Shown here in pieces: positions 18,500-28,476 of a stretch of DNA of 64,000 bases. Origin of the DNA: Tenacibaculum sp. Bg11-29. Lineage in GTDB: Bacteria > Bacteroidota > Bacteroidia > Flavobacteriales > Flavobacteriaceae. Under the pieces are notes generated by a model, which was not told where the DNA came from, searched no databases, and worked only from the letters and a program-made list of their open reading frames with translations. Where the stretch lies: positions 1-64,000 of the forward strand of contig NZ_PJBB01000003.1 of NCBI RefSeq assembly GCF_002836595.1, read 5' to 3'. Position numbers and translations under genes: made by a program. Within the stretch, counting starts at the first letter, position 1. Each line of letters starts with the position of its first letter.

Positions 18500-21400
18500 T
18501 TACAATTTCCTTCTATTATCATCAGATTTAGTATCTATTAACTTATTGTAAGGATCTACCCCCACCTCAACAGGTTTTTTATCTACAATAATAGAAATTT
18601 TGTTATCTATTTGAGTAACCTTGTGTTTTTGCAAATACAATTCTACTTCTTTTTTCTTACCATCAACTTCTTCTTCTCCAAAAATACCAATATCAATATA
18701 ATCAGCCAATTTAACTGATAATACTGGTTTTTTCATTTTATCTGTTTTATAAGTTAATGTATCTCCAACCTGTTCTCCATAATAACGTTTTCCTTTTTCA
18801 TTATTACGATATTTAGAAACCTCAAACTCAATATCTACTTGATATTTACCATTTTCTAATTTTTTAGAATCAACTTTTGTTACTCTATTTTTATACAAAG
18901 TAATTGTTTCGAACATGTCTTTTATTACATATTGTAAACTATCTGGTGTTACTTTTCTTATATAATCAACCATTTCGATTGAAGTAGTATATGGTGCTTC
19001 TTGAAACCTCACTTTTTCTACATATTCTTTCAATGTACCGTTTAACTTTTCTTCTCCAATATAGTCACTTAATGCATATAAAACCATCGACCCTTTTTGA
19101 TAATGAATATACCCTTGACCATCATTATACATTAACGCTTTTTCTCGTTTACGCTCAAAAGTACGTTGCTGTAAATACCCATCTAAAGCTTTCTTTAAAA
19201 ACTTTCGCATTTTACCTTTGCCATATTCTTTTTCTAATACTTTTAAAGAAACATATTCAGACATACTTTCAGACATCATAGTTGCTCCTAAAACATCTGC
19301 ACCTATTACCTGATGTGCAAACCATTGGTGCGCAACCTCATGTACAGTAACTGCAAACGGATAATCCACTCCTCCTTCATCAGTATCATCTACATCTGCA
19401 ATAAAACCAATTGTTTCTGAAAACGGAATTGTGTTTGGAAATGATTGCGCAAAATTCACATCTCTTCTCGGAAACTCAATAATACGGACTTGCTTATGTT
19501 GATACGGACTAAAATTCTTAGAGTTATACTCTAAAGATGCTTTAATACCTTTAAACATTCTATCTAAGTTGTATTCGTGTCCTTTTTGATAATAAATTTC
19601 CAAGTTTACGTCGTTCCATGTATCTTTTTTAATTTCATATTTGGCAGAATTAAACGCATAGAAATTTAAAATTTTACTATCCATTTTATAATGAAAATAA
19701 CGACGACCATCTTTTACCCATTCTTTTTGCAAGTACCCTGGAGCAATTGCTATTTGATCTTCAGATGTTGAAACAGTTGCTTCAAAATCTATCCAATCTG
19801 CATCTTTAGAAATATAGGTATCTCCTAAAGCTGTGCTATCTGTTGGATGTGGACGTAATTCATTCTTTGGTAAATCGAATTTTTTTCGCGTTTTATCATC
19901 CGTTAATTCACCTGAAGAAGAGTACCCTAAAGATGGATAAATACTACTATTCATAAACGTTCCATTTTCTAATACTGGAGAGTGGCTACGTAAAAAAGTA
20001 TTTTCTTTATTCTGAATCGTAAACTTTAATTCTAAGCTATCACCTGGCTGTATTGGCGTATCAAATTTATAGATGTCAAAATTTTGTATCGAATCTTCTA
20101 ACACCAATGTATTTGGTTTATTAAACTCAAACGTACTTGGGTATTGATTATGATTTAAGAAAACACTATCAATTGCTTCATTGGTTTTATTAATCATTTT
20201 ATAAGTTCCTGAAGATTTGAAATTCCTCGTTTTTGGAAAAATATTCATAGCAACATTTACAGCTACAATACGAGGTTGTACTTTACCTTCATACTTTTTA
20301 TAGTCTTTTTCCCAACTAACTTGTAATTGTTCACTTTCTTTCGAAGAACGTCTTGTATTTAAAGTATTGTTCTCATAATAAATACGTGCTCCTAAGCTAA
20401 AGAAACCTATTAATAGCATGGTTAAAACTCCAACTACTTTTAAATTGAGTCGTTGTTTAAAAATTGTTAATCTCTCTTTAAATGAATGCGGTAAACCACG
20501 TACCCAGAATAAACTTGCCAAAACCAAGGCTATTAATCCTCCTAGTAACCAATATATTTTATACGTAATATATATACCTAACGAAGCTCCATATCCATTC
20601 ATATCTGAATACGAATAATTTGGCCCTTGATTATATTTAAATACTGCCTGCTCTAAGCCTGCTAAACTTAAAAATTGTATTCCTATTGATAACACCAATA
20701 ACACGAACAACCCTAAGTACGGATTCCCCAGCAAGGATTGAATAAACAATGCTAATAATGCCCAAATAACAAAGTGGATAAATTTTAAAGCATACACTTC
20801 ATATAAATAATGCCCAATTTCAAAATTATAATAACCTTTATAAATTTGAAATAATATACCTGCAACTACAATTACAGCCAACATTACTAACTGCATTTTT
20901 AATAATGCCACAAACTTTGATACTAATAATGCCCAGTTTTTAACTGGTGTTACATCCACAATATGATTTGCCCCAGCAATTTTAGCCCTATGAACTAACA
21001 TACCCGCATATAAAAAGGTCATTAAATTAATAAACAAACTAAACGACCCTCCTGGAACTAATAACATCTGCCATGTAGTAGGATATGTTTTTGTGCCAAA
21101 CATTTCTCCTGCTGTTACAGCACTTATTAAAATAAAAATTAATCCAACTAATAAAATACTAATAAAAGGTAAGCTTGTAACAATGTATTTAAAATCGATA
21201 TTTGATAATTTCCAAGTAGTTTTTATATCATTCCAAAATGAATACTCATATGCTACTTTAGGTAATTCAACACGAGTTATTCCTCCAAAGTTTTGTTTAA
21301 TAACACGCTCACCTTTATTCTTTTTAAAACTGAATGAGATTGCATTCTGACTGAATGAAAATAATTTATAAACTCCTGCCAACATCAAACTCGCTATTCC

Positions 21401-22153
21401 TAACCATAACAATCGGTTATAAATAACAACTCCTTTAAACGGCGGCATTAATTCGTTTTGCTCTGCAACTGTCCAATAACGCGTATAATAATTAGCTGCC
21501 TGACCTCCGAAAGGATCGAATAAAGCAGTCCAAAAACGATTGTCCGGATTTTCTAATAAACTTTCTGCCATTCCCTGAACAAAAATTAACAATAAAACAG
21601 TTATAAAACCTGCTGCTATATTTCTTGTAAAAGTTACGACACCAAAAACAATCGCTCCAAATAACAATACATTCGGAATAATATATACTAAATAAGAATG
21701 CAGATATGCTGAAAAATTAAAGGCTCCAACAATTTCAGAATTTGTTCCTGGCAATATAAATCCTATAAACAAACCTAAACCAGCAACTAAAATAATTAAT
21801 AATACAATTAAGAAAGAACTTAAAAATTTTGCTGATAAATAATTAACCTTACTAAACGGATAGGAATATAAAATTGAATGCATATTACTTTTATAATCTC
21901 TATATACCGATGCTCCTATAATAGACGGAAATAAAAAGAATAAGAAAATCGCCAAGGTATTAAACATCCCGTTAATTGCCGTTGGTGAATTTACAATTTT
22001 AGAAGACCCTGTTGTTACAGTTAAAAAGTCAAAAATACCCGCAGAACTTGCAGATAAAAATAATGCTAACAAAAAGAAAATTGCGGCATATATATAAATT
22101 GCGGGCTTATTAAACCAGTACTTTAATTCGTGTTTAAATATGGTAAAAAACAT
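18500..22153 (-). CDS. ABC-2 permease fused to an M1-type aminopeptidase
   Basis: A 1217-residue fusion. The N-terminal ~590 residues contain two sets of ABC-2-type membrane segments, starting FKHELKYWFNKPAIYIY. The C-terminal half is an extracytoplasmic M1 metallopeptidase domain with the zinc motif HEVAHQWFAH (His938, Glu939, His942) and the third-ligand region SESMSEY. It pairs with the ATPase gene just upstream (22196-23083). Fusions of this type are found in Bacteroidetes; whether the transporter exports peptides, lipids or something else is unknown. The peptidase domain appears catalytically intact by motif. Confidence 0.9.
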   Translation of the reverse strand: MFFTIFKHELKYWFNKPAIYIYAAIFFLLALFLSASSAGIFDFLTVTTGSSKIVNSPTAINGMFNTLAIFLFFLFPSIIGASVYRDYKSNMHSILYSYPFSKVNYLSAKFLSSFLIVLLIILVAGLGLFIGFILPGTNSEIVGAFNFSAYLHSYLVYIIPNVLLFGAIVFGVVTFTRNIAAGFITVLLLIFVQGMAESLLENPDNRFWTALFDPFGGQAANYYTRYWTVAEQNELMPPFKGVVIYNRLLWLGIASLMLAGVYKLFSFSQNAISFSFKKNKGERVIKQNFGGITRVELPKVAYEYSFWNDIKTTWKLSNIDFKYIVTSLPFISILLVGLIFILISAVTAGEMFGTKTYPTTWQMLLVPGGSFSLFINLMTFLYAGMLVHRAKIAGANHIVDVTPVKNWALLVSKFVALLKMQLVMLAVIVVAGILFQIYKGYYNFEIGHYLYEVYALKFIHFVIWALLALFIQSLLGNPYLGLFVLLVLSIGIQFLSLAGLEQAVFKYNQGPNYSYSDMNGYGASLGIYITYKIYWLLGGLIALVLASLFWVRGLPHSFKERLTIFKQRLNLKVVGVLTMLLIGFFSLGARIYYENNTLNTRRSSKESEQLQVSWEKDYKKYEGKVQPRIVAVNVAMNIFPKTRNFKSSGTYKMINKTNEAIDSVFLNHNQYPSTFEFNKPNTLVLEDSIQNFDIYKFDTPIQPGDSLELKFTIQNKENTFLRSHSPVLENGTFMNSSIYPSLGYSSSGELTDDKTRKKFDLPKNELRPHPTDSTALGDTYISKDADWIDFEATVSTSEDQIAIAPGYLQKEWVKDGRRYFHYKMDSKILNFYAFNSAKYEIKKDTWNDVNLEIYYQKGHEYNLDRMFKGIKASLEYNSKNFSPYQHKQVRIIEFPRRDVNFAQSFPNTIPFSETIGFIADVDDTDEGGVDYPFAVTVHEVAHQWFAHQVIGADVLGATMMSESMSEYVSLKVLEKEYGKGKMRKFLKKALDGYLQQRTFERKREKALMYNDGQGYIHYQKGSMVLYALSDYIGEEKLNGTLKEYVEKVRFQEAPYTTSIEMVDYIRKVTPDSLQYVIKDMFETITLYKNRVTKVDSKKLENGKYQVDIEFEVSKYRNNEKGKRYYGEQVGDTLTYKTDKMKKPVLSVKLADYIDIGIFGEEEVDGKKKEVELYLQKHKVTQIDNKISIIVDKKPVEVGVDPYNKLIDTKSDDNRRKL

Positions 22154-22195
22154 ATATTTTATTTTTTTGAGTTAAAAAATGATTTCGTTAATTAA

Positions 22196-23083
22196 TTACG
22201 CCGTTACTGGCTGATCATCTTTTAAAGCGATAAAATACACATCGTCTAATTGAGGTTCTGTTGACACAAAATCTTCTGCTGGTTTTTCGTTTGAAAAAAC
22301 ACGAACATTTAACGTATTATCTTGATTGTAATTAGAAGAAAGCACATTAAAAGTAGCTTCTATACTTTCTAAATCATCTCTTTTAATAACTTTTACCCAA
22401 ATTTTCCCTTCAATTTCTTTTGTAGCTTCCATTGGAGTGGTATGTTTTAAAATACGACCTCCGTTTAAAATTGCCATTTCCTTACATAATTCCTTAACAT
22501 CTTCTACAATATGGGTAGAAAAAATAACCGTACAATTGGTTCCTACTTCACGTAGTACATTTAAAAAACGGTGACGTTCTGCAGGATCTAAACCTGCTGT
22601 TGGCTCATCAACAATAATTAATTTAGGATTATTTAAAAGTAATTGAGCAATTCCAAATCGCTGCTTCATTCCTCCTGAATAACCCGCGACATGCTTCTTA
22701 CGAACTTCATACAAGTTTGTAATTTCTAATACTTTTGTAACTATTTTTTTACGATCAGATTTTGAACTAATTCCTTTTAAAGTTGCGAAATAATCCAATA
22801 AATCTTCAGCAGACATCTTTGGGTATACTCCAAAAGACTGTGGTAAATACCCCAATACTTTACGCAAAGACATCTTATCTTCTAAAACATTAATATCTCC
22901 AAAAGTTATTGATCCAGAGTCAGGGCTTTGCAATGTTGCAATCGTTCTCATTAAAGACGATTTACCTGCTCCGTTTGGTCCTAATAAACCAAACATACCT
23001 GTTCCTATTTCTAAATTTAAACCATCAATAGCTTTTACACCATTTTTATAGGTTTTGGTTAAGCCTTCAATAACTAGTTTCAT
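22196..23083 (-). CDS. ABC transporter ATP-binding protein, partner of the permease-peptidase
   Basis: A 295-residue ATPase with Walker A GPNGAGKSSLM, signature YSGGMKQRFG, Walker B LIIVDEPTAGLDP and the switch His in FSTHIVEDV. The C-terminal ~70 residues form an extension of the kind seen in ABC-2 exporters. It is separated by 42 bases from the fused permease-peptidase and must energise it. The region upstream to the divergent lipoprotein gene (166 bases) presumably holds both promoters, but no clear box was found. Confidence 0.92.
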   Translation of the reverse strand: MKLVIEGLTKTYKNGVKAIDGLNLEIGTGMFGLLGPNGAGKSSLMRTIATLQSPDSGSITFGDINVLEDKMSLRKVLGYLPQSFGVYPKMSAEDLLDYFATLKGISSKSDRKKIVTKVLEITNLYEVRKKHVAGYSGGMKQRFGIAQLLLNNPKLIIVDEPTAGLDPAERHRFLNVLREVGTNCTVIFSTHIVEDVKELCKEMAILNGGRILKHTTPMEATKEIEGKIWVKVIKRDDLESIEATFNVLSSNYNQDNTLNVRVFSNEKPAEDFVSTEPQLDDVYFIALKDDQPVTA

Positions 23084-23249
23084 ATTCTTTGGTTTTATTG
23101 ATTTTTAATAGTTTACATATCAGTAGACTTTAAGATCAAATTGTTACAAAAAAAAACTCTTTTCGGAAAAAACTTTTCTACATACGGAAACAATAAGTAC
23201 AACTATTTATTTAAAAGTGAAATATTCGCTACAAATAAATTATACTATT

Positions 23250-24299
23250 ATGAAAAAATTATTTCTATTACCAATTGCTTATTGCATGTTAATTATTGGA
23301 TGTCAAACTACAGATTCTGATGCTTTAGATAACGAAAAAAAAGAAACGCTAACTGTTAAACAGCGTTCGGAAGATATTCCTCTTATAAGAAAAGTTTCAG
23401 CTACTTTTAATAAAATTGTTCAAAATGAAGAGGCTTGGAAAAAAATAAAGACTTTTGTTACTGAAGATCATGTTATGTTTAAAAGTAATAATATTTTCGA
23501 AGATTATTTTATAATGAATGCTTTTACTATTAAAGATGATGTTTTTATTGGAAAAACCTCTTTTAAAAATACTTTTTCAGAAATTTATAACGCTCTTTAT
23601 CCTGAAGATAATATTAATTACACTGCTATTTTAAAACAACTTCCAAAACTACATTTTGGTTTTCCTGTATCTGCTTTAAAAAATTATGATATATGGAAAG
23701 AAAGTGGTTTCCCTATTTTAGCTAAAAGTTATGATGCGGACAATAATAAACTACAAAAAATAAACAAAGAAGAAGCTATTAAATTAGTTGGAGTCGATAA
23801 CTTTAATAAACTTCTTAAAAAATATAAGCAAGAATATGAGAACTACTACATTTCAAAATCAGACGTTATTTCAATAATAGCGGCTAGAGAAAATCAAGGT
23901 CATATTATGGTTCTTAAAGAAGGTAATTCTACCATTGCTTCCTTTGAAATTAATAATAAAAAACACTATAATCAATTTACAATTAATGAAAATAAAGAAA
24001 CATATTCTATATCACAAAGTAATATAATGTACCAAACTTATATTGATCTACCTAATGGTTGTAATGGTTACTATAGTTTCATTTGTGGAAGTCCTGAAAT
24101 GAATACTTACACTGAAAAAATGCAAGCTTTAGCCAATGAAACGTGTAATACTTTTTGGAGATGTATTCCTTGTTGCGATCCTTATTCTGGAAGTATTTCT
24201 TACTATACAATGATTTTTGAACCAACATTAATAAAATGCAAAAGAGCGCAAAATTATATACAAGCGCTAAGTATGTACTCATTAGAAATTAACAAATAA
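23250..24299 (+). CDS. Lipoprotein of unknown function with a Cys-rich C-terminal domain
   Basis: A 349-residue protein with lipobox LIIGC (Cys18). ATG 23250 was chosen over an upstream GTG because it gives a proper signal peptide (MKKLFLLPIAYCML). The middle is charged and shows no known motif. The last ~90 residues contain eight or nine cysteines (PNGCNGYYSFICGSP, CNTFWRCIPCCDP), which probably form disulfides outside the cytoplasm. It is a single-gene transcript with a strong terminator. I do not recognise the family; a surface or secreted lineage-specific factor is possible. Confidence 0.7.
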   Translation: MKKLFLLPIAYCMLIIGCQTTDSDALDNEKKETLTVKQRSEDIPLIRKVSATFNKIVQNEEAWKKIKTFVTEDHVMFKSNNIFEDYFIMNAFTIKDDVFIGKTSFKNTFSEIYNALYPEDNINYTAILKQLPKLHFGFPVSALKNYDIWKESGFPILAKSYDADNNKLQKINKEEAIKLVGVDNFNKLLKKYKQEYENYYISKSDVISIIAARENQGHIMVLKEGNSTIASFEINNKKHYNQFTINENKETYSISQSNIMYQTYIDLPNGCNGYYSFICGSPEMNTYTEKMQALANETCNTFWRCIPCCDPYSGSISYYTMIFEPTLIKCKRAQNYIQALSMYSLEINK

Positions 24300-24301
24300 A
24301 T

Positions 24302-24339
24302 AAAAAAGGGTGCTTGAAATATTTCAAGCACCCTTTTTT
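24302..24339. terminator. Bidirectional terminator
   Basis: A perfect 38-bp palindrome with half site AAAAAAGGGTGCTTGAAAT lies between convergent genes (lipoprotein ending at 24299, DUF4136 gene ending at 24358) and can stop both. Confidence 0.87.
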
Positions 24340-24357
24340 ACAATTTTAAAAAATTTC

Positions 24358-24888
24358 TTATTTCTTATCGCTCCCAGGAGGGTATTTTGCTATTATTGCA
24401 TGTACAAACTCTTTAACACGAGCTTCTTTTTGCTCAACACTAGTTGTTTTTAAAGCTCCTGTTCCAATACCTTGCCAAACTAAATCTTTCTTTTTAGCAT
24501 CTAACAAATCTATAAACAATGTTCCTTCGGTATGCTGAGATACTCTAATTCGACTCATCCCATAATACTGCGGATAATAAAACCCGCCAAACATATTATC
24601 ATCTATATTTACTCGCTCTCTTGATTTTGTAAATAAACTTACTAAAATATCTGGAGAAGAAGATTTTGTCATTCCTTTCGCTACTAATTCTGATTCAACA
24701 GCACGCATTATACGTTTCTTATCTAAATCAGAAATTGATGCTTTATCAATTCCTTTTTTATAAAACGCAAATGTTTTGTATTGATTAAAATTTACTTTAG
24801 TATCATAATCAGTAGCTACTCTTACAGAGTTACATGATGTAATAACTAAAGCTATAATTGGCAATAAAAGTAATTTATTTATTTTCAT
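24358..24888 (-). CDS. DUF4136 domain lipoprotein
   Basis: A 176-residue lipoprotein (lipobox VITSC, Cys19) matching DUF4136: VRVATDYDTKVNFNQYKTFAF at the start, DILVSLFTKSRERV, and a C-terminal ARVKEFVHAIIAKYPP helix. The family is periplasmic or outer-membrane with no known reaction. It begins 11 bases after hutU and no terminator separates them, so it is probably read through from the hut transcript, although a role in histidine use is not implied. Confidence 0.85.
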   Translation of the reverse strand: MKINKLLLLPIIALVITSCNSVRVATDYDTKVNFNQYKTFAFYKKGIDKASISDLDKKRIMRAVESELVAKGMTKSSSPDILVSLFTKSRERVNIDDNMFGGFYYPQYYGMSRIRVSQHTEGTLFIDLLDAKKKDLVWQGIGTGALKTTSVEQKEARVKEFVHAIIAKYPPGSDKK

Positions 24889-24899
24889 TTTCTTAGGAT

Positions 24900-26897
24900 T
24901 TACATGCTTTCAAATAATGCATCATCCACTAAATTAGGTACTGTTACTTGCAAGTCTTTTTCTGATTTCATTGCTCGTTTTATAGTAAAAACAGCTTCTT
25001 CATTTCTTGCCCAACTTCTTCTTGCTATTCCGTTATTAACATCCCAAAAAAGCATTGATTTTAAGCGTCTTGATGCGTCTTTAGAACCATCAAGAAGCAT
25101 GCCAAAACCACCATTAACAACTTCTCCCCAACCTACTCCACCACCATTGTGAATAGAAACCCAAGTAGCTCCTCTAAAACTATCTCCAATTACATTTTGT
25201 ATTGCCATATCAGCTGTATACCGAGATCCATCATAAATATTAGAGGTTTCACGGTATGGAGAATCGGTACCAGAAACATCATGATGATCACGACCTAATA
25301 CTACATTTCCTATTTTACCTTTCTTAATCGCTTTATTAAAAGCCTCTGCTATTTTCGTACGCCCTTCTGCATCTGCATATAAAATACGCGCTTGAGAGCC
25401 CACTACCAACTTATTTTCTTGAGCTCCTTTAATCCACTGAATATTATCAGCCATTTGTTGCTGAATTTCTTCTGGTGAATTCTTTTTTATCTTTTCTAAA
25501 ACTTTACACGCAATTGCGTCCGTTTTGGCTAAATCTTTTGGATCTCCTGAAGCACATACCCAACGAAATGGTCCGAAACCATAATCAAAACACATTGGCC
25601 CCATTATATCTTGCACGTAAGATGGATATTTAAACTCTCTTCCAATTGTTGGATTATCTGACATTACATCTGCTCCCGCTCTACTTGCTTCTAGTAAAAA
25701 AGCATTTCCGTAATCAAAGAAATAAGTTCCTTTGGCCGTGTGTTTATTAATCGCTTTTGCATGACGGCGTAAGGTTTCTTGTACTTTTTCTTTAAATAAT
25801 TCAGGCTCATTTGCCATCATTTCATTTGCATCATCAAAAGAAATATCTACAGGATAATATCCTCCTGCCCAAGGATTGTGTAATGATGTTTGATCAGAAC
25901 CTAAATCAATATGAACATTTGCTTCATCAAATTTTTCCCATACCTCTACAATGTTTCCTAAATAAGCTAGTGATACTGTTTCTTTGTTTTCTTTAGCTTC
26001 GTTTACACGTGTTACTAAAGCATCTAAATCTGTAATTTTTTCATCAATCCAACCTTGTTCTAAACGAATTTGTGTAATCTTTGGGTTTACCTCAGCACAC
26101 ACTGTTATACAACCAGCAATATTACCTGCTTTTGGTTGTGCTCCACTCATCCCTCCTAAACCTGCAGTTACAAATAAGTTTCCTTTTGGCTCTTTATTTA
26201 TTTTACGAAAACCATTTAAAACAGTAATTGTTGTTCCGTGTACAATTCCTTGTGGGCCAATATACATGTAACTACCAGCAGTCATTTGCCCGTATTGAGA
26301 AACTCCTAAAGCATTAAATTTTTCTAAATCATCTGGCTTAGAGTAATTAGGAATTACCATTCCGTTAGTAACCACAACTCTTGGTGCATCTTTATGAGAA
26401 GGAAACAATCCCATTGGATGACCAGAGTACATTGTTAATGTTTGCTTATCCGTCATTTTAGACAAATACTGCATGGTTAATAAATACTGTGCCCAATTAG
26501 AAAAAACAGCTCCATTACCACCATAAGTAATTAATTCATGCGGGTGTTGTGCTACTGCATAATCTAAATTATTCTGAATCATTAACATGATTGATTTTGC
26601 TTGCTCACATTTACCTGGATATTCTTTAATACCCCTAGCATGCATTTTATAGGTAGGACGAAAACGGTACATATAAATTCTACCATATTGCTCTAATTCA
26701 TCAGCAAACTCAGGTAATAAGACTTCGTGATGTTTTTTATCAAAATATCGTAAGGCATTTCTTAACGCTAACTTTTTTTCTTCAGCAGTTAAAATGTCTT
26801 TACGTTTTGGCGCTCTGTTTATTGAAGAATCATAAACTGGCATTTCTGGTAACTCGCTTGGAATACCTTGTTTTATTTGTTTTTTAAATGACATCAT
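24900..26897 (-). CDS. hutU: Urocanate hydratase
   Basis: Second enzyme of histidine degradation: converts urocanate to imidazolone propionate using tightly bound NAD+. Recognisable segments are YGGNGAVFSNWAQY, the NAD-binding VTAGLGGMSGAQPKAGNIAG, GRDHHDVSGTDSPYRETSN and GGGVGWGEVVNGGFGM. At 665 residues it is longer than the ~555-residue proteobacterial form, which seems usual for Bacteroidetes. It lies 12 bases after hutH in the same operon. hutI and hutG are not in the window. Confidence 0.95.
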   Translation of the reverse strand: MMSFKKQIKQGIPSELPEMPVYDSSINRAPKRKDILTAEEKKLALRNALRYFDKKHHEVLLPEFADELEQYGRIYMYRFRPTYKMHARGIKEYPGKCEQAKSIMLMIQNNLDYAVAQHPHELITYGGNGAVFSNWAQYLLTMQYLSKMTDKQTLTMYSGHPMGLFPSHKDAPRVVVTNGMVIPNYSKPDDLEKFNALGVSQYGQMTAGSYMYIGPQGIVHGTTITVLNGFRKINKEPKGNLFVTAGLGGMSGAQPKAGNIAGCITVCAEVNPKITQIRLEQGWIDEKITDLDALVTRVNEAKENKETVSLAYLGNIVEVWEKFDEANVHIDLGSDQTSLHNPWAGGYYPVDISFDDANEMMANEPELFKEKVQETLRRHAKAINKHTAKGTYFFDYGNAFLLEASRAGADVMSDNPTIGREFKYPSYVQDIMGPMCFDYGFGPFRWVCASGDPKDLAKTDAIACKVLEKIKKNSPEEIQQQMADNIQWIKGAQENKLVVGSQARILYADAEGRTKIAEAFNKAIKKGKIGNVVLGRDHHDVSGTDSPYRETSNIYDGSRYTADMAIQNVIGDSFRGATWVSIHNGGGVGWGEVVNGGFGMLLDGSKDASRRLKSMLFWDVNNGIARRSWARNEEAVFTIKRAMKSEKDLQVTVPNLVDDALFESM

Positions 26898-26909
26898 AAT
26901 TTCTTTTTT

Positions 26910-28397
26910 TTAACGAACTGTAAATTCTCTATTCTTAACCATACTTATTAATGCATTTATATCATCTTTAAGTACACGATCTTCTTCTAATTTAGCTACT
27001 TTATTTCTAATAATTTTAAAATTCTCTTCTATTATAGGAGAAAATGTATTGGGTCTTCTAAAATCCATCGCTTGTGCAGCATACATAAACTCAATTGCTA
27101 ATATCTTATCTATATTTCCTAGAATTTGATTGAATTTTCGTCCAGAGATACTCCCCATAGAAACGTGATCTTCTTGCCCTAATGACGTTGGAACACTATC
27201 TGCCGATGGCGGAAAACATAATGATTTATTTTCAGTTACCAATGCTGCAGTTGTATATTGAGGAATCATAAATCCAGAATTTAAACCACCCGCTTCTGTT
27301 AACAATCTTGGTAAACCGTGCTTTCCTTCTAATAATAAGTAACAACGTCTATCAGCAATATTCCCTAATTCAGAAGCTGCTATTGATGTGTAATCTAATG
27401 CCATTGCTAAAGGTTGACCATGAAAATTACCTCCTGAAATTGCTTCTGTTTCACTTAACACAATAGGGTTATCGGTCACGGAGTTCATTTCTATTTCTGC
27501 TAATTCTTCTAAATGCGCATACGCATTTCTAGATGCTCCGTGCACTTGAGGCATACAACGTATTGAATAAGGATCTTGTACTCTCGGAAAACTATCATCA
27601 GCTGCGTTTTCAGAATCTTTTAACAACATACGCATACGTTCTGCTACTTTTAAATTCCCTTTAAACGGGCGAATCTTATGCAATTCTTCTTTAAACGGAG
27701 ACACATTCCCTGAATACCCTTCTAATGTCATAGCTCCAGTAACATCTGCTAAATCTAATACATACTCCATTTTATTCAACCCTAAAATAGCATGTGCTAA
27801 AATAAACTGCGTTCCGTTTATTAAACCTAAACCTTCTTTAGCCATTAATGTTAATGGCGCTAAATTATATTTTTTTAATACTTCCTTTGCAGAAACTATT
27901 TCTCCTTCTTGCCAAAATTCTCCTTCTCCTAATAACGGTAAAAAAAGATGAGATAATGGAGCTAAATCTCCTGAAGCACCTACTGAACCTTGCTCTGGAA
28001 CTACCGGTAATAAATCATTTTCAATAAAATAAATAATACGCTCAATTAACTCTATACGTACTCCTGAAAAACCTTGACAAAGTGCCTGCACCTTACAAAT
28101 CATCATTATTTTAGATAATTTTTTATCAATAGGGTTCCCAACACCAACAGCATGCGTAATTAATAAATTCTCTTGTAATTTACTTGTTTCCGCAGGTGAA
28201 ATTTGCACATCACATAAAGGACCAAAACCAGTATTTATACCGTAAGTAGCAACGTCTGAATTTGCCATCACCTCTACCTTTCTCCTACACTCATTTACTT
28301 TAGTTTCTGCATCACTAGTAATTACAGCTTTTAAAGTTCCTTCTGCAATTGCAATTACTTTATTTACAGTTAATTTATCTATTCCGTATTTAAACAT
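26910..28397 (-). CDS. hutH: Histidine ammonia-lyase
   Basis: First enzyme of histidine degradation: deaminates L-histidine to urocanate. The Ala-Ser-Gly triad that cyclises into the MIO cofactor is at residues 141-143 (GSVGASGDLAPLSH), and YGINTGFGPL holds the family Tyr. At 495 residues it has normal length. ATG 28397 gives MFKYGIDKL; a longer frame would need a TTG eight codons upstream that overlaps the promoter box. It is first in the hutH-hutU transcript and diverges from a LysR gene. Confidence 0.96.
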   Translation of the reverse strand: MFKYGIDKLTVNKVIAIAEGTLKAVITSDAETKVNECRRKVEVMANSDVATYGINTGFGPLCDVQISPAETSKLQENLLITHAVGVGNPIDKKLSKIMMICKVQALCQGFSGVRIELIERIIYFIENDLLPVVPEQGSVGASGDLAPLSHLFLPLLGEGEFWQEGEIVSAKEVLKKYNLAPLTLMAKEGLGLINGTQFILAHAILGLNKMEYVLDLADVTGAMTLEGYSGNVSPFKEELHKIRPFKGNLKVAERMRMLLKDSENAADDSFPRVQDPYSIRCMPQVHGASRNAYAHLEELAEIEMNSVTDNPIVLSETEAISGGNFHGQPLAMALDYTSIAASELGNIADRRCYLLLEGKHGLPRLLTEAGGLNSGFMIPQYTTAALVTENKSLCFPPSADSVPTSLGQEDHVSMGSISGRKFNQILGNIDKILAIEFMYAAQAMDFRRPNTFSPIIEENFKIIRNKVAKLEEDRVLKDDINALISMVKNREFTVR

Positions 28398-28418
28398 CTG
28401 CTTTTGTTTTATTTTTAA

Positions 28419-28449
28419 CAAAGTTATTTTTATTTTTGATAACCAACAA
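28419..28449 (-). promoter_or_regulatory. hutH promoter
   Basis: Minus-strand TAACTTTG (plus coordinates 28419-28426) fits TAnnTTTG, and TTG trinucleotides lie 17 and 20 bases upstream (28444-28446 and 28447-28449), which agrees with the Bacteroidetes -33/-7 arrangement. It gives a leader of roughly 15-20 bases. Confidence 0.65.
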
Positions 28450-28462
28450 GACTTATAAAGTC
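28450..28462. promoter_or_regulatory. Candidate LysR-type operator between hutH and its regulator
   Basis: GACTTATAAAGTC is a perfect inverted repeat (GACTT-ATA-AAGTC) directly upstream of the hutH -33 element and 15 bases before the LysR start. The position suits activation of hutH and autoregulation. Confidence 0.5.
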
Positions 28463-28476
28463 ATCAACTGATAACT

